Assembly (NCBI GenBank): GCA_021325315.1 | Contig: JAJPHK010000157.1 | Span: 1-37,934 of the forward strand | DNA: 37,934 nt | DNA from: Alphaproteobacteria bacterium | GTDB lineage: Bacteria; Pseudomonadota; Alphaproteobacteria; Rhizobiales; Xanthobacteraceae | Direction: 5' to 3' | Part shown: in pieces, positions 15,519 through 23,972 of the stretch | Layout of the letters: each line of letters opens with the position of its first letter | Position numbering within the stretch: the first letter of the stretch is position 1 | The notes under the pieces: generated by a model | What the model was told of the DNA's origin: nothing | What the model saw: only the letters and a program-made list of their open reading frames with translations | Database searches by the model: none | Position numbers and translations under genes: made by a program

Positions 15519-16121
15519 TTAGCGCGTCGCGACGCCTTTGCCGTCGTGCAGGCTCGCTTCCATCAGCTCGATGTTGCGGCGGATGCGCGGATTATCCGGA
15601 TCCTTTGCCTGCGCCTCATAGAATTTCTTGCGCGCGAGCCGGTAATTGCCGCGCAACAAATACGAATAGCCCTGGTTGTTCAGAATTTCCGGCGTCGGCC
15701 CGAGGATCGCGATCGCCTGGCGATAGGCGCGATCGGCTTCGTCGAAGCGCTTCAGGCGATCGTAGGAAGCCGCAAGCCCCACCCAGGCCTCGGCGTCGCG
15801 CGGCGACATTTCGACCGCGCGGCGGAAGTGACGCTCCGCAAGGCCGAAATTTCGCGCGCGAAATTGTTTCTTGCCGAGGTTGAGGTCGTCGTTCTGGTCG
15901 CTGCCGAGAAGCGGGATGTCCGCTTGCGCGGTTTGCGGCCCTTCCGAAACGAGCGTTGCGTTCTGCACGACCGGCTCCGGCAGCGGCCGCGGCTCGCCGA
16001 TGGTTGCGCCATCGGCAAAGCTATTCGCGCCGCCGGCATATTCCGCCGTCGTCTGACTGCAAGCGGCAAGCCAGATCAGGCAAGCGGCGCAAACAAGCGC
16101 ACGGGTGAGAAACGCATACAT
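15519..16121 (-). CDS. tadD: TPR lipoprotein, TadD-like pilus assembly protein
   Basis: This 200-residue protein has a lipoprotein signal peptide with lipobox LAAC and modified Cys21. A low-complexity linker follows to about residue 75, then three to four tetratricopeptide repeats (about 78-185; AERHFRRAVEMSPRDAEAWVGLAASY is within one). TadD proteins are outer-membrane-associated TPR lipoproteins of Flp/Tad pilus systems that help assemble the secretin. Its position as the last gene after tadB and tadC, on the same strand, supports the assignment. A gap of 109 bases separates it from tadC, so it may have its own promoter. TPR lipoproteins are diverse, and without context the name would be uncertain. 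Confidence 0.82.
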   Translation of the reverse strand: MYAFLTRALVCAACLIWLAACSQTTAEYAGGANSFADGATIGEPRPLPEPVVQNATLVSEGPQTAQADIPLLGSDQNDDLNLGKKQFRARNFGLAERHFRRAVEMSPRDAEAWVGLAASYDRLKRFDEADRAYRQAIAILGPTPEILNNQGYSYLLRGNYRLARKKFYEAQAKDPDNPRIRRNIELMEASLHDGKGVATR

Positions 16122-16230
16122 CGATCAGCCCCAGCCGTTAGCTCCAAACCCTAGGCGACGCGGGTTAACAATTCACCGTGTTCCGGCCACCACAAAACCA
16201 AACGCTTTCCGAACAAAACCGCGCGCATTT

Positions 16231-17205
16231 TCAGTACACCTGATATTTTACCCGGATATAGGCCGGCAGCAGAACCACGATCACGAGCACCGGGAAAATG
16301 CACAGAATGAGCGGCACCGACAGCTTGGACGGAAGGCTGTAGGCTTTTTCTTCCGCGCGCGAGAGCCGCTTGTGCCGCATCTCGTCGCTGTAGACGCGAA
16401 GCGCATCGGTGACGCTCGAACCCAGTTCGGCCGATTGCTGCAAAAGCGTAGCGAAAGAGCGAGCCTCCTCGAGCCCCAGCCGGTCGCCGAGATGCTCCAG
16501 CGCTTCGGAAAGCGTGCGGCCGGCACGAATCTCGAGCGTCGCCATATGAATATTGGCGCTGAGCGAGCGATAGGAGTCGGCAAGTTCCCGGCCGACACGA
16601 TCGAGCGCGGCTTCCATTGCAAGTCCCGCCTCCGCGCAGACGACCAGCAAATCCAGAAAATCGGGAAAGCCCGCGCGGTGCTCGTTCCTGTTCGCAGTGA
16701 TCTTACGGTTGAGATAAAAACTCGGCGCGTAATAGCCGAGGAGCGCGGAAAATGCCATCAGCATCCAGCGCGTCGACCAATTCAGGTCGGGGTAAAACGC
16801 GGGAATGAAAACGAACGCGAGCGTGAAAAAGACGAGACCGAGACCGGCGCGCGCCACGAAATAAAGTCCCGCCGCGCGCGGGTTGAGAAAACCTGCCTGG
16901 ACGAGCTTGCTCTGCAAAAGCTTCACGTTGCCGGTGTCGGTGGTCGAATAATATTTCGCGGTGTAATCGATGAGCTTTTGCGCCGCTTTGAGGCTCGATT
17001 GGCGCAGCGAATTCTGCTCGCCGCCCTTCGTGGTGGAAGTTCCCGTAAGCGCGCCGCTGACACGCCGGTTCACCGAGCTCTTCACACGAATGAAGCCCAT
17101 GAAGCAGAAGGCGAGCGTGCCGACCGCGAGAAAGATGAGGATGCTGAGCAGCGTCGCGGGATTGTCGCCGACAAGATCGAAGAGCGATTCGGAGAGGCTT
17201 TCCAT
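16231..17205 (-). CDS. tadC: Tad pilus inner-membrane platform protein TadC
   Basis: This 324-residue polytopic inner-membrane protein has a type II secretion F (GspF) domain. It carries an N-terminal membrane segment (about 18-38), two further segments around 120-155 and a C-terminal segment (about 296-318). The cytoplasmic helical domain between them contains FPDFLDLLVVCAEAGLAMEAAL and LGSSVTDALRVYSDEMRHKRLSRAEEKA, both typical of TadC. With TadB it forms the platform on which the CpaF ATPase drives pilin polymerisation. The gene starts three bases after the tadB stop, so the two are surely cotranscribed and probably translationally coupled. Confidence 0.93.
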   Translation of the reverse strand: MESLSESLFDLVGDNPATLLSILIFLAVGTLAFCFMGFIRVKSSVNRRVSGALTGTSTTKGGEQNSLRQSSLKAAQKLIDYTAKYYSTTDTGNVKLLQSKLVQAGFLNPRAAGLYFVARAGLGLVFFTLAFVFIPAFYPDLNWSTRWMLMAFSALLGYYAPSFYLNRKITANRNEHRAGFPDFLDLLVVCAEAGLAMEAALDRVGRELADSYRSLSANIHMATLEIRAGRTLSEALEHLGDRLGLEEARSFATLLQQSAELGSSVTDALRVYSDEMRHKRLSRAEEKAYSLPSKLSVPLILCIFPVLVIVVLLPAYIRVKYQVY

Positions 17206-17208
17206 CGC

Positions 17209-18174
17209 TCAGATCCTGAAATTGACGAGCTTGTACATGATGAGATTGCCGACCAGCATCCATCCGCCGGCCGCGGCGAGAACGATCTTCGTCATCTCCA
17301 CGTGCCACACGTCGCCGTAGAAGTCCGGCGAGAGCATCTGCAAAATGGTGAACATCGCGATCGGTATCGCGGAAAGAATGATCGCCGAGAAACGGCCTTC
17401 CGCGGCAAGCGCCTTGATCTTACGGCGCATCTTGAAACGGAGGCGAATCACCGCCGAAAGATTACCGAGAATTTCGCTCAGATTGCCGCCGGTCGAGCCC
17501 TGAATCGCGACCGCGGTCACGAACAGCGGCAAATCCTCCTGGCCGACCCGGAAATACATGTTGCGAAGCGCGGTCTCCAAATCGGCGCCATAGGTGATTT
17601 CGTCGGCAATCATGCCGAATTCGCTGCCGATCGGATCCGGCATTTCGCGCCCGACCATCTGAATCGCGATCGGCACCGGATGCCCGGCTTTCAGGCTTCG
17701 CACGATGACGTCGATCGCGTCGGGAAATTGCGTTCCGAACTGCTTGTGCCGCCGCGCGCGCATGAATTTCAGGACGAGGATCGGCAGAACCGTGCCGCAA
17801 AGGAGCGCGATCCCGCCGCTCGCGATGAGGCTGACCCCCCTGACGAACATCGCGCCGAAAACGACGAGCGCGAAAAGCGCCGCGATTAGGGCGAATTTCC
17901 AGAGCCCGATCGTGAGACCCGACTGCATGACGAGCCGATTGAACGACTGGAGCTTGAACGCGTAGCCCCCGCCCGCGTTGAGTGAACGTTCGCGCCGCAA
18001 CTGAACGAGAATATTCTCGCGATTTGGCTCGTTTTGCAGGAGCCGCATGCGGCGATTGACCGTCGTCTTGTAGGACGCGGTCGTGAAAAACATCAGATAT
18101 GCCGCCTCGACGAATAGAATCGTCGAGATCGCGGCGAAAACGTAGATCAGCGTGACCGGGTTGATGTCGAACAT
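17209..18174 (-). CDS. tadB: Tad pilus inner-membrane platform protein TadB
   Basis: This 321-residue inner-membrane protein is homologous to GspF. It has an N-terminal segment (about 6-28), a pair around 95-140 and a C-terminal segment (about 290-315). The family block FPDAIDVIVRSLKAGHPVPIA and the later GGNLSEILGNLSAVIRLRFKMRRKIKALAAEGRFSA are clear TadB features. It pairs with TadC to form the platform of the Flp pilus machine. It lies six bases downstream of the cpaF gene and three bases upstream of tadC. No anomaly is seen. Confidence 0.94.
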   Translation of the reverse strand: MFDINPVTLIYVFAAISTILFVEAAYLMFFTTASYKTTVNRRMRLLQNEPNRENILVQLRRERSLNAGGGYAFKLQSFNRLVMQSGLTIGLWKFALIAALFALVVFGAMFVRGVSLIASGGIALLCGTVLPILVLKFMRARRHKQFGTQFPDAIDVIVRSLKAGHPVPIAIQMVGREMPDPIGSEFGMIADEITYGADLETALRNMYFRVGQEDLPLFVTAVAIQGSTGGNLSEILGNLSAVIRLRFKMRRKIKALAAEGRFSAIILSAIPIAMFTILQMLSPDFYGDVWHVEMTKIVLAAAGGWMLVGNLIMYKLVNFRI

Positions 18175-18180
18175 CGGAAT

Positions 18181-19599
18181 TTACAGCGGCTTCGAGGGGT
18201 CGAAATAGTTGCCGGGAATATTGATGCCCATCGCCGCGAGATCGCTCAGGAAACGCGGACGCACGCCGGTCGCCTGGAAATGACCGAGCACTTCGCCCTT
18301 CTCGTCGGTGCCGGTGCGGACGTATTTGTAGATTTCCTGCATTTGCAGGATGTCGCCTTCCATGCCGGTGACCTCCGAGATCGAGGTGACCCGGCGCTTG
18401 CCGTCGGAAAAGCGCTGCAACTGCACGATCACGCGGATCGCAGCCGCGATCTGCCCGCGCACGCTGGCGATCGTCATCGGCTGGCCGGCCATGCCGATCA
18501 TTTGTTCAAGACGTGAGATCGCCTCGCGCGGATTGTTGGCGTGAATCGTCGCCATCGAGCCTTCGTGACCGGTGTTCATCGCCTGCAGCATGTCGAAAGC
18601 CTCCTCGCCGCGGCACTCGCCGAGGATGATGCGCTCCGGGCGCATGCGGAGCGCGTTCTTGACGAGCTCGCGCTGGCGAATCTCGCCCTTGCCTTCGATG
18701 TTCGGCGGACGCGTCTCCATGCGCGCGACATGCGGCTGTTGAAGCTGCAATTCGGCGGCGTCCTCGATGGTAACCAAGCGTTCCTTGTCCGAGATAAAAG
18801 ACGAGAGCGCGTTCAGCATCGTCGTTTTGCCGGAACCGGTGCCGCCGGAAATGATCGTGGTGATACGCGCGCGCACCGCGGCGGCAAGCAACGCCGCCAT
18901 TTGCGGGCGGATCGCGCCGATCTCGACGAGCTTGTTGAGGTTGAACGGCCGTTTGGAGAATTTACGGATCGAGACCAAGGGGCCGTCCACCGCGATCGGC
19001 CGGATCGCGCAGTTGAAACGCGATCCGTCGAGAAGCCGCGCGTCGCAAAGCGGATACGACTCGTCGACGCGGCGGCCGACCGCCGACACGATTTTGTTGA
19101 TGATACGCAGAAGATGCGCCTCGTCCTTGAAGCGCACGACCGTGGGCTCCAGAACGCCGTGGCGCTCGACATAGACCTGCTCGTGGCCGTTGATAAGAAT
19201 GTCGTTCACGGTCGGGTCCTTAAGCAGCGGCTCCAGCGGCCCGAGGCCGGTCATCTCGTCGAGAATTTCGTCGACGAAATCGGAAAGTTCCCGCGTGTTG
19301 AGCGGAAGGCGTTCGTTCATCACATATTGCGAGACGAGACCGCCGATCTGCTTCTTCATCTCCTCCGGCGGCAATTTTTCCAGCGCCGAAAGATTGATTT
19401 CCTCGATCAGCCGGCGATGCAACCGCACCTTGGCGTCGAGCAGCTTCGCCGACAGTAGCGGGTTTCCGCCGTCGCTCGGCATTTCGGTCACGATCTCGGG
19501 AATCGGCGGTACGAATGCCGGCGCTTCGACGACCGGCGCCGCTTCCGGCTCTTTGACGGCGGTTGAAGCCTGCTGTCTACTGGTGAAACGGCCGAGCAT
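18181..19599 (-). CDS. cpaF: Tad/Cpa pilus assembly ATPase CpaF (TadA)
   Basis: This 472-residue cytoplasmic type II/IV secretion ATPase powers Flp pilus assembly. The N-terminal 45 residues are a variable proline- and alanine-rich segment. An N-terminal domain follows (about 60-200). The RecA-like core has Walker [10 protein letters not shown] at 252-260, an Asp-box region near TIEDAAELQ (277-285), Walker B RIILGE (323-328) and the histidine box [12 protein letters not shown] (344-355). The length is normal for alphaproteobacterial CpaF. The ATG overlaps the cpaE stop by one base, which implies coupled translation. Downstream tadB begins after six bases. Confidence 0.96.
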   Translation of the reverse strand: MLGRFTSRQQASTAVKEPEAAPVVEAPAFVPPIPEIVTEMPSDGGNPLLSAKLLDAKVRLHRRLIEEINLSALEKLPPEEMKKQIGGLVSQYVMNERLPLNTRELSDFVDEILDEMTGLGPLEPLLKDPTVNDILINGHEQVYVERHGVLEPTVVRFKDEAHLLRIINKIVSAVGRRVDESYPLCDARLLDGSRFNCAIRPIAVDGPLVSIRKFSKRPFNLNKLVEIGAIRPQMAALLAAAVRARITTIISGGTGSGKTTMLNALSSFISDKERLVTIEDAAELQLQQPHVARMETRPPNIEGKGEIRQRELVKNALRMRPERIILGECRGEEAFDMLQAMNTGHEGSMATIHANNPREAISRLEQMIGMAGQPMTIASVRGQIAAAIRVIVQLQRFSDGKRRVTSISEVTGMEGDILQMQEIYKYVRTGTDEKGEVLGHFQATGVRPRFLSDLAAMGINIPGNYFDPSKPL

Positions 19600-20825
19600 C
19601 AGGAAACCCTCGCCCAGGAGAGCAAGCTTCTCTTTTCGCCCGCAGCGGCTTTTTTCCCGCCCTTTCCGGAATATGGCAGGATGATCTTCTTAAGCTGCGC
19701 TGTGACGTTATTGCCGGGCTTCACTTCCTCGAGCGGAACGCCGCGGTCGATTGCCTCCCGCACGACACGGTAATTGTTGGGAATAACGCCGCCGAAGGCC
19801 GGCCCAAACGCCTTTTCGATGTCGGCGAGCTTGAGGCCGGGGGTAAACATGCGCTGCTCGAAACGGTTCACGATCACATGCGGGCGGCAGCCTTCACCCA
19901 GCCGTTCGCGAATCGAGGAGAGCAAATTCTTCGCGAGCTTGAGGCATGGCACCGTCATTTCGCTCACGATGTGCAGGCGATTCGAGCCAAGGAGCACATC
20001 GTCCGTCCACGAGAACCAGGTGCGCGGCATGTCGATCACGACATAATCGAAGTTGGCGGAGACGAGATCGAGAAGCCTCGTCACCACCAGCGGATCGAAG
20101 GAACGCATCTCGGCCGGCCGGCTTGGCGCCGCGATCACCTGCAGCCCCGACGAATGGCGCGAAAGCATCACTTCGAGCAGCTGGCGGTCGAGGCGTTCGG
20201 GACGGGGCTCGATCTCGTTCAGGTCGAGGCGCGGCTCGATGTCGAGATAGTCGGCGACCGCGCCGTGCTGAAAATCGAGATCGACCAAGCAGACCGATGC
20301 CTGGCTTCCCTTGCCGCCCTGTAAAAGAAGGGCCGTCTGGATCGCAAGCGTCGTGACGCCTACGCCGCCCGCGGCAGGCAGGAAGGTGTAGATTTGCGCT
20401 TCCATGGCTTCGCTGCCGCCGCCATGGGCGCTTTGCGCCGCACGCGCGCAGGCGCGAACGAGCTCGATCGGCTCGATCGGCTTCACGAGAAAATCCGAAA
20501 CGCGTACCTGCACGAGTTTTCGCGCAACCGCCGCGTCGAGCGCCTGCGTGATCGCGATCAAGGGCGGATTGCCGCCAAGCTGCGCCGCAAAACGCGAGAG
20601 CGCGACGAATTCTTCCGGTTGCGTTGCGTCTATGTCGACGATGATCACAGCGGCGTCGGCGGCGTTCAGTTTTGCGGCTTCGGCGGAAAGCTTGCCTTTC
20701 ACGACGCTGAGCTCGATCTGCGCGTTGCCGCCGAAGGTCGAGCGCACAAGCTGCTCGAACTCGCCGTCCGCCGTCAGTACGGCTACGTGTGTCTTGCTGG
20801 AATGGGGCAAGGTGCGATCAAGCAT
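19599..20825 (-). CDS. cpaE: CpaE/TadZ pilus localisation ATPase-like protein
   Basis: This 408-residue protein has an N-terminal receiver-like domain (about 10-130) joined to a ParA/MinD-type domain (about 145-390). The nucleotide loop is degenerate: AAGGVGVTTL at 151-160 has the glycines and threonines but lacks the signature lysines of a standard deviant Walker A. This is common in CpaE/TadZ. An Asp in VDLDFQHG (181-188) matches the switch region. CpaE/TadZ proteins place the Tad pilus machine, usually at a pole. The gene lies between the small lipoprotein gene (18 bases) and cpaF (one-base overlap). The receiver-like domain shows no convincing set of phosphorylation residues, so it is probably not phosphorylated. 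Confidence 0.93.
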   Translation of the reverse strand: MLDRTLPHSSKTHVAVLTADGEFEQLVRSTFGGNAQIELSVVKGKLSAEAAKLNAADAAVIIVDIDATQPEEFVALSRFAAQLGGNPPLIAITQALDAAVARKLVQVRVSDFLVKPIEPIELVRACARAAQSAHGGGSEAMEAQIYTFLPAAGGVGVTTLAIQTALLLQGGKGSQASVCLVDLDFQHGAVADYLDIEPRLDLNEIEPRPERLDRQLLEVMLSRHSSGLQVIAAPSRPAEMRSFDPLVVTRLLDLVSANFDYVVIDMPRTWFSWTDDVLLGSNRLHIVSEMTVPCLKLAKNLLSSIRERLGEGCRPHVIVNRFEQRMFTPGLKLADIEKAFGPAFGGVIPNNYRVVREAIDRGVPLEEVKPGNNVTAQLKKIILPYSGKGGKKAAAGEKRSLLSWARVS

Positions 20826-20843
20826 CGAAGCCGGCGCCTCACG

Positions 20844-21176
20844 TTACTGCGACACCGAGGGAGCCGCGGCCGCGCCGGACGACGCCGGCGCGTAGCCGAC
20901 GGAGCTCGTGCCGGTGCCGACCGGCGGGATCACTTTGTTGGTGCGATAGCGCTCGACCGCGCCCTGGATCTTTTGGCCGTTGCTCACGATCCGCGTTTCG
21001 CCCGCTTCCGGCGGCCAAACGTCGATCGTATGAGTCGAAATATTGGTCGCGACCGCGTCGCCGGCAGCAAGCGAAACCGTGTCGCGCCGGTCGTAATAGA
21101 GGTCAGAACATCCCGCGGCACCCGCTCCCACGAACGCGGCAAGCGCGAATGCGCGGATTTTAGCGGCTTGCGACAT
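20844..21176 (-). CDS. Small lipoprotein of the pilus cluster, in the cpaD position
   Basis: This 110-residue protein has an N-terminal hydrophobic signal and a weak lipobox ending AAGC (Cys23). The chosen ATG at 21176 has AAGGGG nine bases upstream and gives a proper signal peptide. The frame extends 22 codons further back, but that part overlaps cpaC and looks non-coding. The start overlaps the 3' end of cpaC by 17 bases. The mature part contains CSDLYYDRRDTVSLAAGDAV, then VDVWPPEAGE-like and QGAVERYRTNKVIPPV sequences. I remember similar short proteins between cpaC and cpaE in Bradyrhizobium-type clusters. CpaD is normally about twice as long, so this is either a shortened CpaD analogue or a separate family. 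The function is unproven; a periplasmic or outer-membrane role with the secretin is likely. Confidence 0.78.
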   Translation of the reverse strand: MSQAAKIRAFALAAFVGAGAAGCSDLYYDRRDTVSLAAGDAVATNISTHTIDVWPPEAGETRIVSNGQKIQGAVERYRTNKVIPPVGTGTSSVGYAPASSGAAAAPSVSQ

Positions 21177-22635
21177 GGTCGTTCCCCTTCGGCAGATCGA
21201 GAATGAAGCCTTGTTCGGGTTGCTCGGGCTCACCCGGGACATGTTGCGGGTTCGCCGGATCGGGTTTTTCGACTTTCGAGCGGCGAACCTCGTGCTTGCC
21301 GAGCAGGAAGAAGTCGGTGTCGTTCGGCGCGAGCGTGTCGTCGAGCGGCGTCTTCACGAGATCGATCGGGCGGCCGGGACGCACAAGGCGCGACGTCACG
21401 ATGATGGTGAGCTCGGTTTCGTTCTTCTGGAACTGCGAGCTCTTCATCAACGCGCCGATAACGGGAATATCGCCAAGCCACGGCAGCTGCTTCGCAGCGG
21501 TGACGCTGTTTGCCTGCAAGAGGCCGGCGATCGCAAAGCTCTGGCCGTCGCGCAATTCGACCGTTGTATTCGCGCGGCGGACAATCAGGCTCGGAATCTG
21601 GACGCCGCCGATGCTGATCACATTGGTCGGGTCGATCTGGCTCACTTCCGGCTCGATCTTCATGTTGATGAGCCCGTTCGCGAGCACGGTCGGCGTAAAG
21701 GCAAGGCCGACGCCGAATTTCTTGAATTCGATGGTGACGGTATTGAGCGCACCCGCAACCGGGAACGGGAATTCGCCACCCGCGAGGAAGCTCGCGGTAT
21801 CGCCGGAAAGCGCGACGAGGTTCGGCTCCGCGAGACGCCGCGCGACGCCGCGGTCTTCGAGCGCCCTGATCAGGTTATCGACCTCGATACCTTTTCCGAG
21901 CAGCGTCGTGAGAATGGAGCCGAACGGCGTGGAGTTCGAGAGCAGGGTGCCGGTGCCGATCACCGCATTCGTCGTGTTGCCGAGAAATTGCCAGTTGACG
22001 CCCAATTCACGCGAGGCGTTGCGCTGTACTTCGATGAAACGGACTTCCAACAGAACCTGTTGCGGCTGCGTGACGCCAACCGAATTGATGATCTCAGGCC
22101 CGAACTGCTTCGCCATGGTGACAATACGGTCGAGCACGACCCCGTCCGGCACCTTGCCCGAGAGCAGGATCCGGCCGTTCACCGAAGAAACACGCACCCG
22201 CGCCTGCGGGAATTGGCGCGCGATCTCGGCCTGCAGCCTGCCGATGTCGTAGGACACCTCGACGTCGAAAATGCCGACCAGACGCTTGCCTTCGGCATAG
22301 ATCGAAACGCGCGTGGTGCCGATTTTCTTTCCGAGAATCGAAATCGAATGATCTGTGAGCGGGTTCACGTCAGCGACCGCAGGGTCGCCCACGACCACTT
22401 CCATGAACGGCGCGTCGGTGCGGACGTCCTCCGACTTTCCGACCGCGACGACGACATTGCCCGTGAGCTTGCGGGCCGAGGTGATCGAAATGAGTTTTCC
22501 CGCATCGGCGGCTTTCGGCATCGCCGGAAAAAGCGTCAGCGCGCCCGCGAGCACGACGAGCGAGAGCAGCACGCTCAGAAAAGACACGAAGCCATCCGGC
22601 AGTCGAGCGGCGATAGCCTTGGGTTTTGTTTTCAT
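21160..22635 (-). CDS. cpaC: Tad/Cpa outer-membrane secretin CpaC (RcpA)
   Basis: This 491-residue secretin forms the outer-membrane pore for the Flp pilus. It has a long N-terminal signal region (hydrophobic about residues 18-38, cleavage near 43). A pilus/N0-like domain follows (about 48-130), then a BON-like segment (about 135-200, with GRILLSGKVPDG). The secretin domain (about 205-440) includes LLEVRFIEVQRNASRELGVNW, LAEPNLVALSGDTASFLAGGEFP and the conserved GLAFTPTVLANGLINMKIEPEVSQID. A proline-rich tail ends the protein. It is 12 bases downstream of cpaB and overlaps the next small lipoprotein gene. Length and motifs are typical. Confidence 0.95.
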   Translation of the reverse strand: MKTKPKAIAARLPDGFVSFLSVLLSLVVLAGALTLFPAMPKAADAGKLISITSARKLTGNVVVAVGKSEDVRTDAPFMEVVVGDPAVADVNPLTDHSISILGKKIGTTRVSIYAEGKRLVGIFDVEVSYDIGRLQAEIARQFPQARVRVSSVNGRILLSGKVPDGVVLDRIVTMAKQFGPEIINSVGVTQPQQVLLEVRFIEVQRNASRELGVNWQFLGNTTNAVIGTGTLLSNSTPFGSILTTLLGKGIEVDNLIRALEDRGVARRLAEPNLVALSGDTASFLAGGEFPFPVAGALNTVTIEFKKFGVGLAFTPTVLANGLINMKIEPEVSQIDPTNVISIGGVQIPSLIVRRANTTVELRDGQSFAIAGLLQANSVTAAKQLPWLGDIPVIGALMKSSQFQKNETELTIIVTSRLVRPGRPIDLVKTPLDDTLAPNDTDFFLLGKHEVRRSKVEKPDPANPQHVPGEPEQPEQGFILDLPKGNDHVASR

Positions 22636-22647
22636 CGCTGCGTTCCG

Positions 22648-23520
22648 TTACTGCGTGACCGCGTTGCCGAGACTGGTTTCGCCCCAGCGGGCGGATTCCT
22701 CGCTCGGCACGCTGTAGTCTTTTCGCTCCATCGCGCGCAGCACCGTGATGGTCGAAAAATTCTTCTTGCCTTCCACGGGCCCCGCATCGCGGCCGATGTC
22801 GCTCGCGGAGATGCGGCGGCTTTCGTCGCTTTTCGCTTCGCCCGCCTTGCGGAGCGCAAGTGAGAGAACGCCGAGTTGCGCGGAAAGCGTGAGCTTTTGC
22901 GCCGAGACGGTGTCGACTTCGAGCGTCACGGCCTTCACGATCTGCGGCTTGTCGCTGCGCTCGTCGGCGAGCTGGTCGATCGCGAGCACAGGCGCATTCT
23001 GCAGCACAACGTCGGTCGTGCCTTCCTTGTCATTCCTGCGCGTAAGCAGAACATCCACGCGGTCGCCGGGGAGAATAAAGCCCGCGACGCCCTCGACATC
23101 GTTCACGCGAACGGTCACGGCTTTCATTCCGGGATGAATGACGGCGGAGAGGGTCGCGCGCTGGCCGGGGCCGGTGATTTTCGCCGCGAGCACCGGCTCG
23201 TTCGGCTCGATCGGCGCAAGCACGATCCGCTTGCCGGGCGCGAGCATTTCGTTGACGGAAGCGAAGGCGCCGGGTGGAACGGCATTCTCCGGCCAGTCGA
23301 CCTCGCTGAGCATATTCGCTTGCAGCGCGTTGCCGAAACGAAGCGGCGATTTCGCGACGACCACCTTGCGGGTCGCCGCAGGCTTTGTTTCGGTTTTCAT
23401 CGCCTTGGAGCGAAGCGCGTCCTGGTGCGACAGCCACATCTGCGCAACAAACACCGCCGCGAGACCGAACACGCCCGCGAGAACAACCATTACAACCGTG
23501 GAGACACGCACCGCTGACAC
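22648..23520 (-). CDS. cpaB: Flp pilus assembly protein CpaB (RcpC)
   Basis: This 290-residue periplasmic protein is anchored by an N-terminal membrane helix (about residues 7-28). A SAF/CpaB domain follows (about 50-110: AKSPLRFGNALQANMLSEVDWPE), then the RcpC region with GFILPGDRVDVLLTRR (about 148-163). CpaB/RcpC proteins assist secretin function or stability in Tad systems. The reading frame starts with GTG at 23520, with only a weak AGGG next to it. An ATG at codon 11 would cut into the membrane helix, so GTG is preferred. It is the first gene of the cluster on the minus strand. No pilin, prepilin peptidase or TadE/F gene precedes it. Confidence 0.92.
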   Translation of the reverse strand: MSAVRVSTVVMVVLAGVFGLAAVFVAQMWLSHQDALRSKAMKTETKPAATRKVVVAKSPLRFGNALQANMLSEVDWPENAVPPGAFASVNEMLAPGKRIVLAPIEPNEPVLAAKITGPGQRATLSAVIHPGMKAVTVRVNDVEGVAGFILPGDRVDVLLTRRNDKEGTTDVVLQNAPVLAIDQLADERSDKPQIVKAVTLEVDTVSAQKLTLSAQLGVLSLALRKAGEAKSDESRRISASDIGRDAGPVEGKKNFSTITVLRAMERKDYSVPSEESARWGETSLGNAVTQ

Positions 23521-23972
23521 CCCTATCCGTTCGCGGGACTATCGCGGATGGCGTGTCTAATAAGCGTTGTAACGATTGATCCAATTATCGCGATTCAGGC
23601 AAGGATTTGATTCATGTTAAAAGACGGTTCAAAGAGATCGCTAAAAGGCGGGCGAACGGAACCGGCCGAGGTTCTTGCGCCAGACAGAGTCGCGATCCGC
23701 ACGGTAAACAAAACGAAAATAGACAAGCGCCGCCGGTAAGGATGCGGGTTGCGTAGCCGTATTTTTGCCGCGCCGGCGTGGGCGCGCGGTAACAAATCGC
23801 GAAGTCGCAATCTGGGCGGTTCGCGTATCGCAGCTGGCGGCGGCCCCGGTGACCGGCCCGGCCCTATACCAGCAACCGATCTACAATCCTCGCTTTCTGG
23901 ATATTACGGCGAGGAGGGAGCGGGGCCGAATGGAATCTATGCGGAACTGAAGCATTTCGCTACAGTCCCCGC
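23521..23972. other. 452-bp intergenic region between cpaB and the DapA-family gene
   Basis: This region separates two divergent operons. The part next to cpaB (23521-23640) is AT-rich and presumably holds its promoter. The part from about 23760 is GC-rich. I checked it for a short Flp pilin, which often sits here, and found none. Short open frames (for example one running 23749-23976) have no recognisable product. A GAGGAGG sequence occurs at 23910-23920 but precedes only a six-codon frame. Confidence 0.6.

Noticed and set aside
16105-17889. A 594-codon plus-strand open frame across tadC and tadB
   Set aside because: It has a highly charged repetitive composition, is antisense to clear tadB/tadC, and has no start signals or homology that I recognise.
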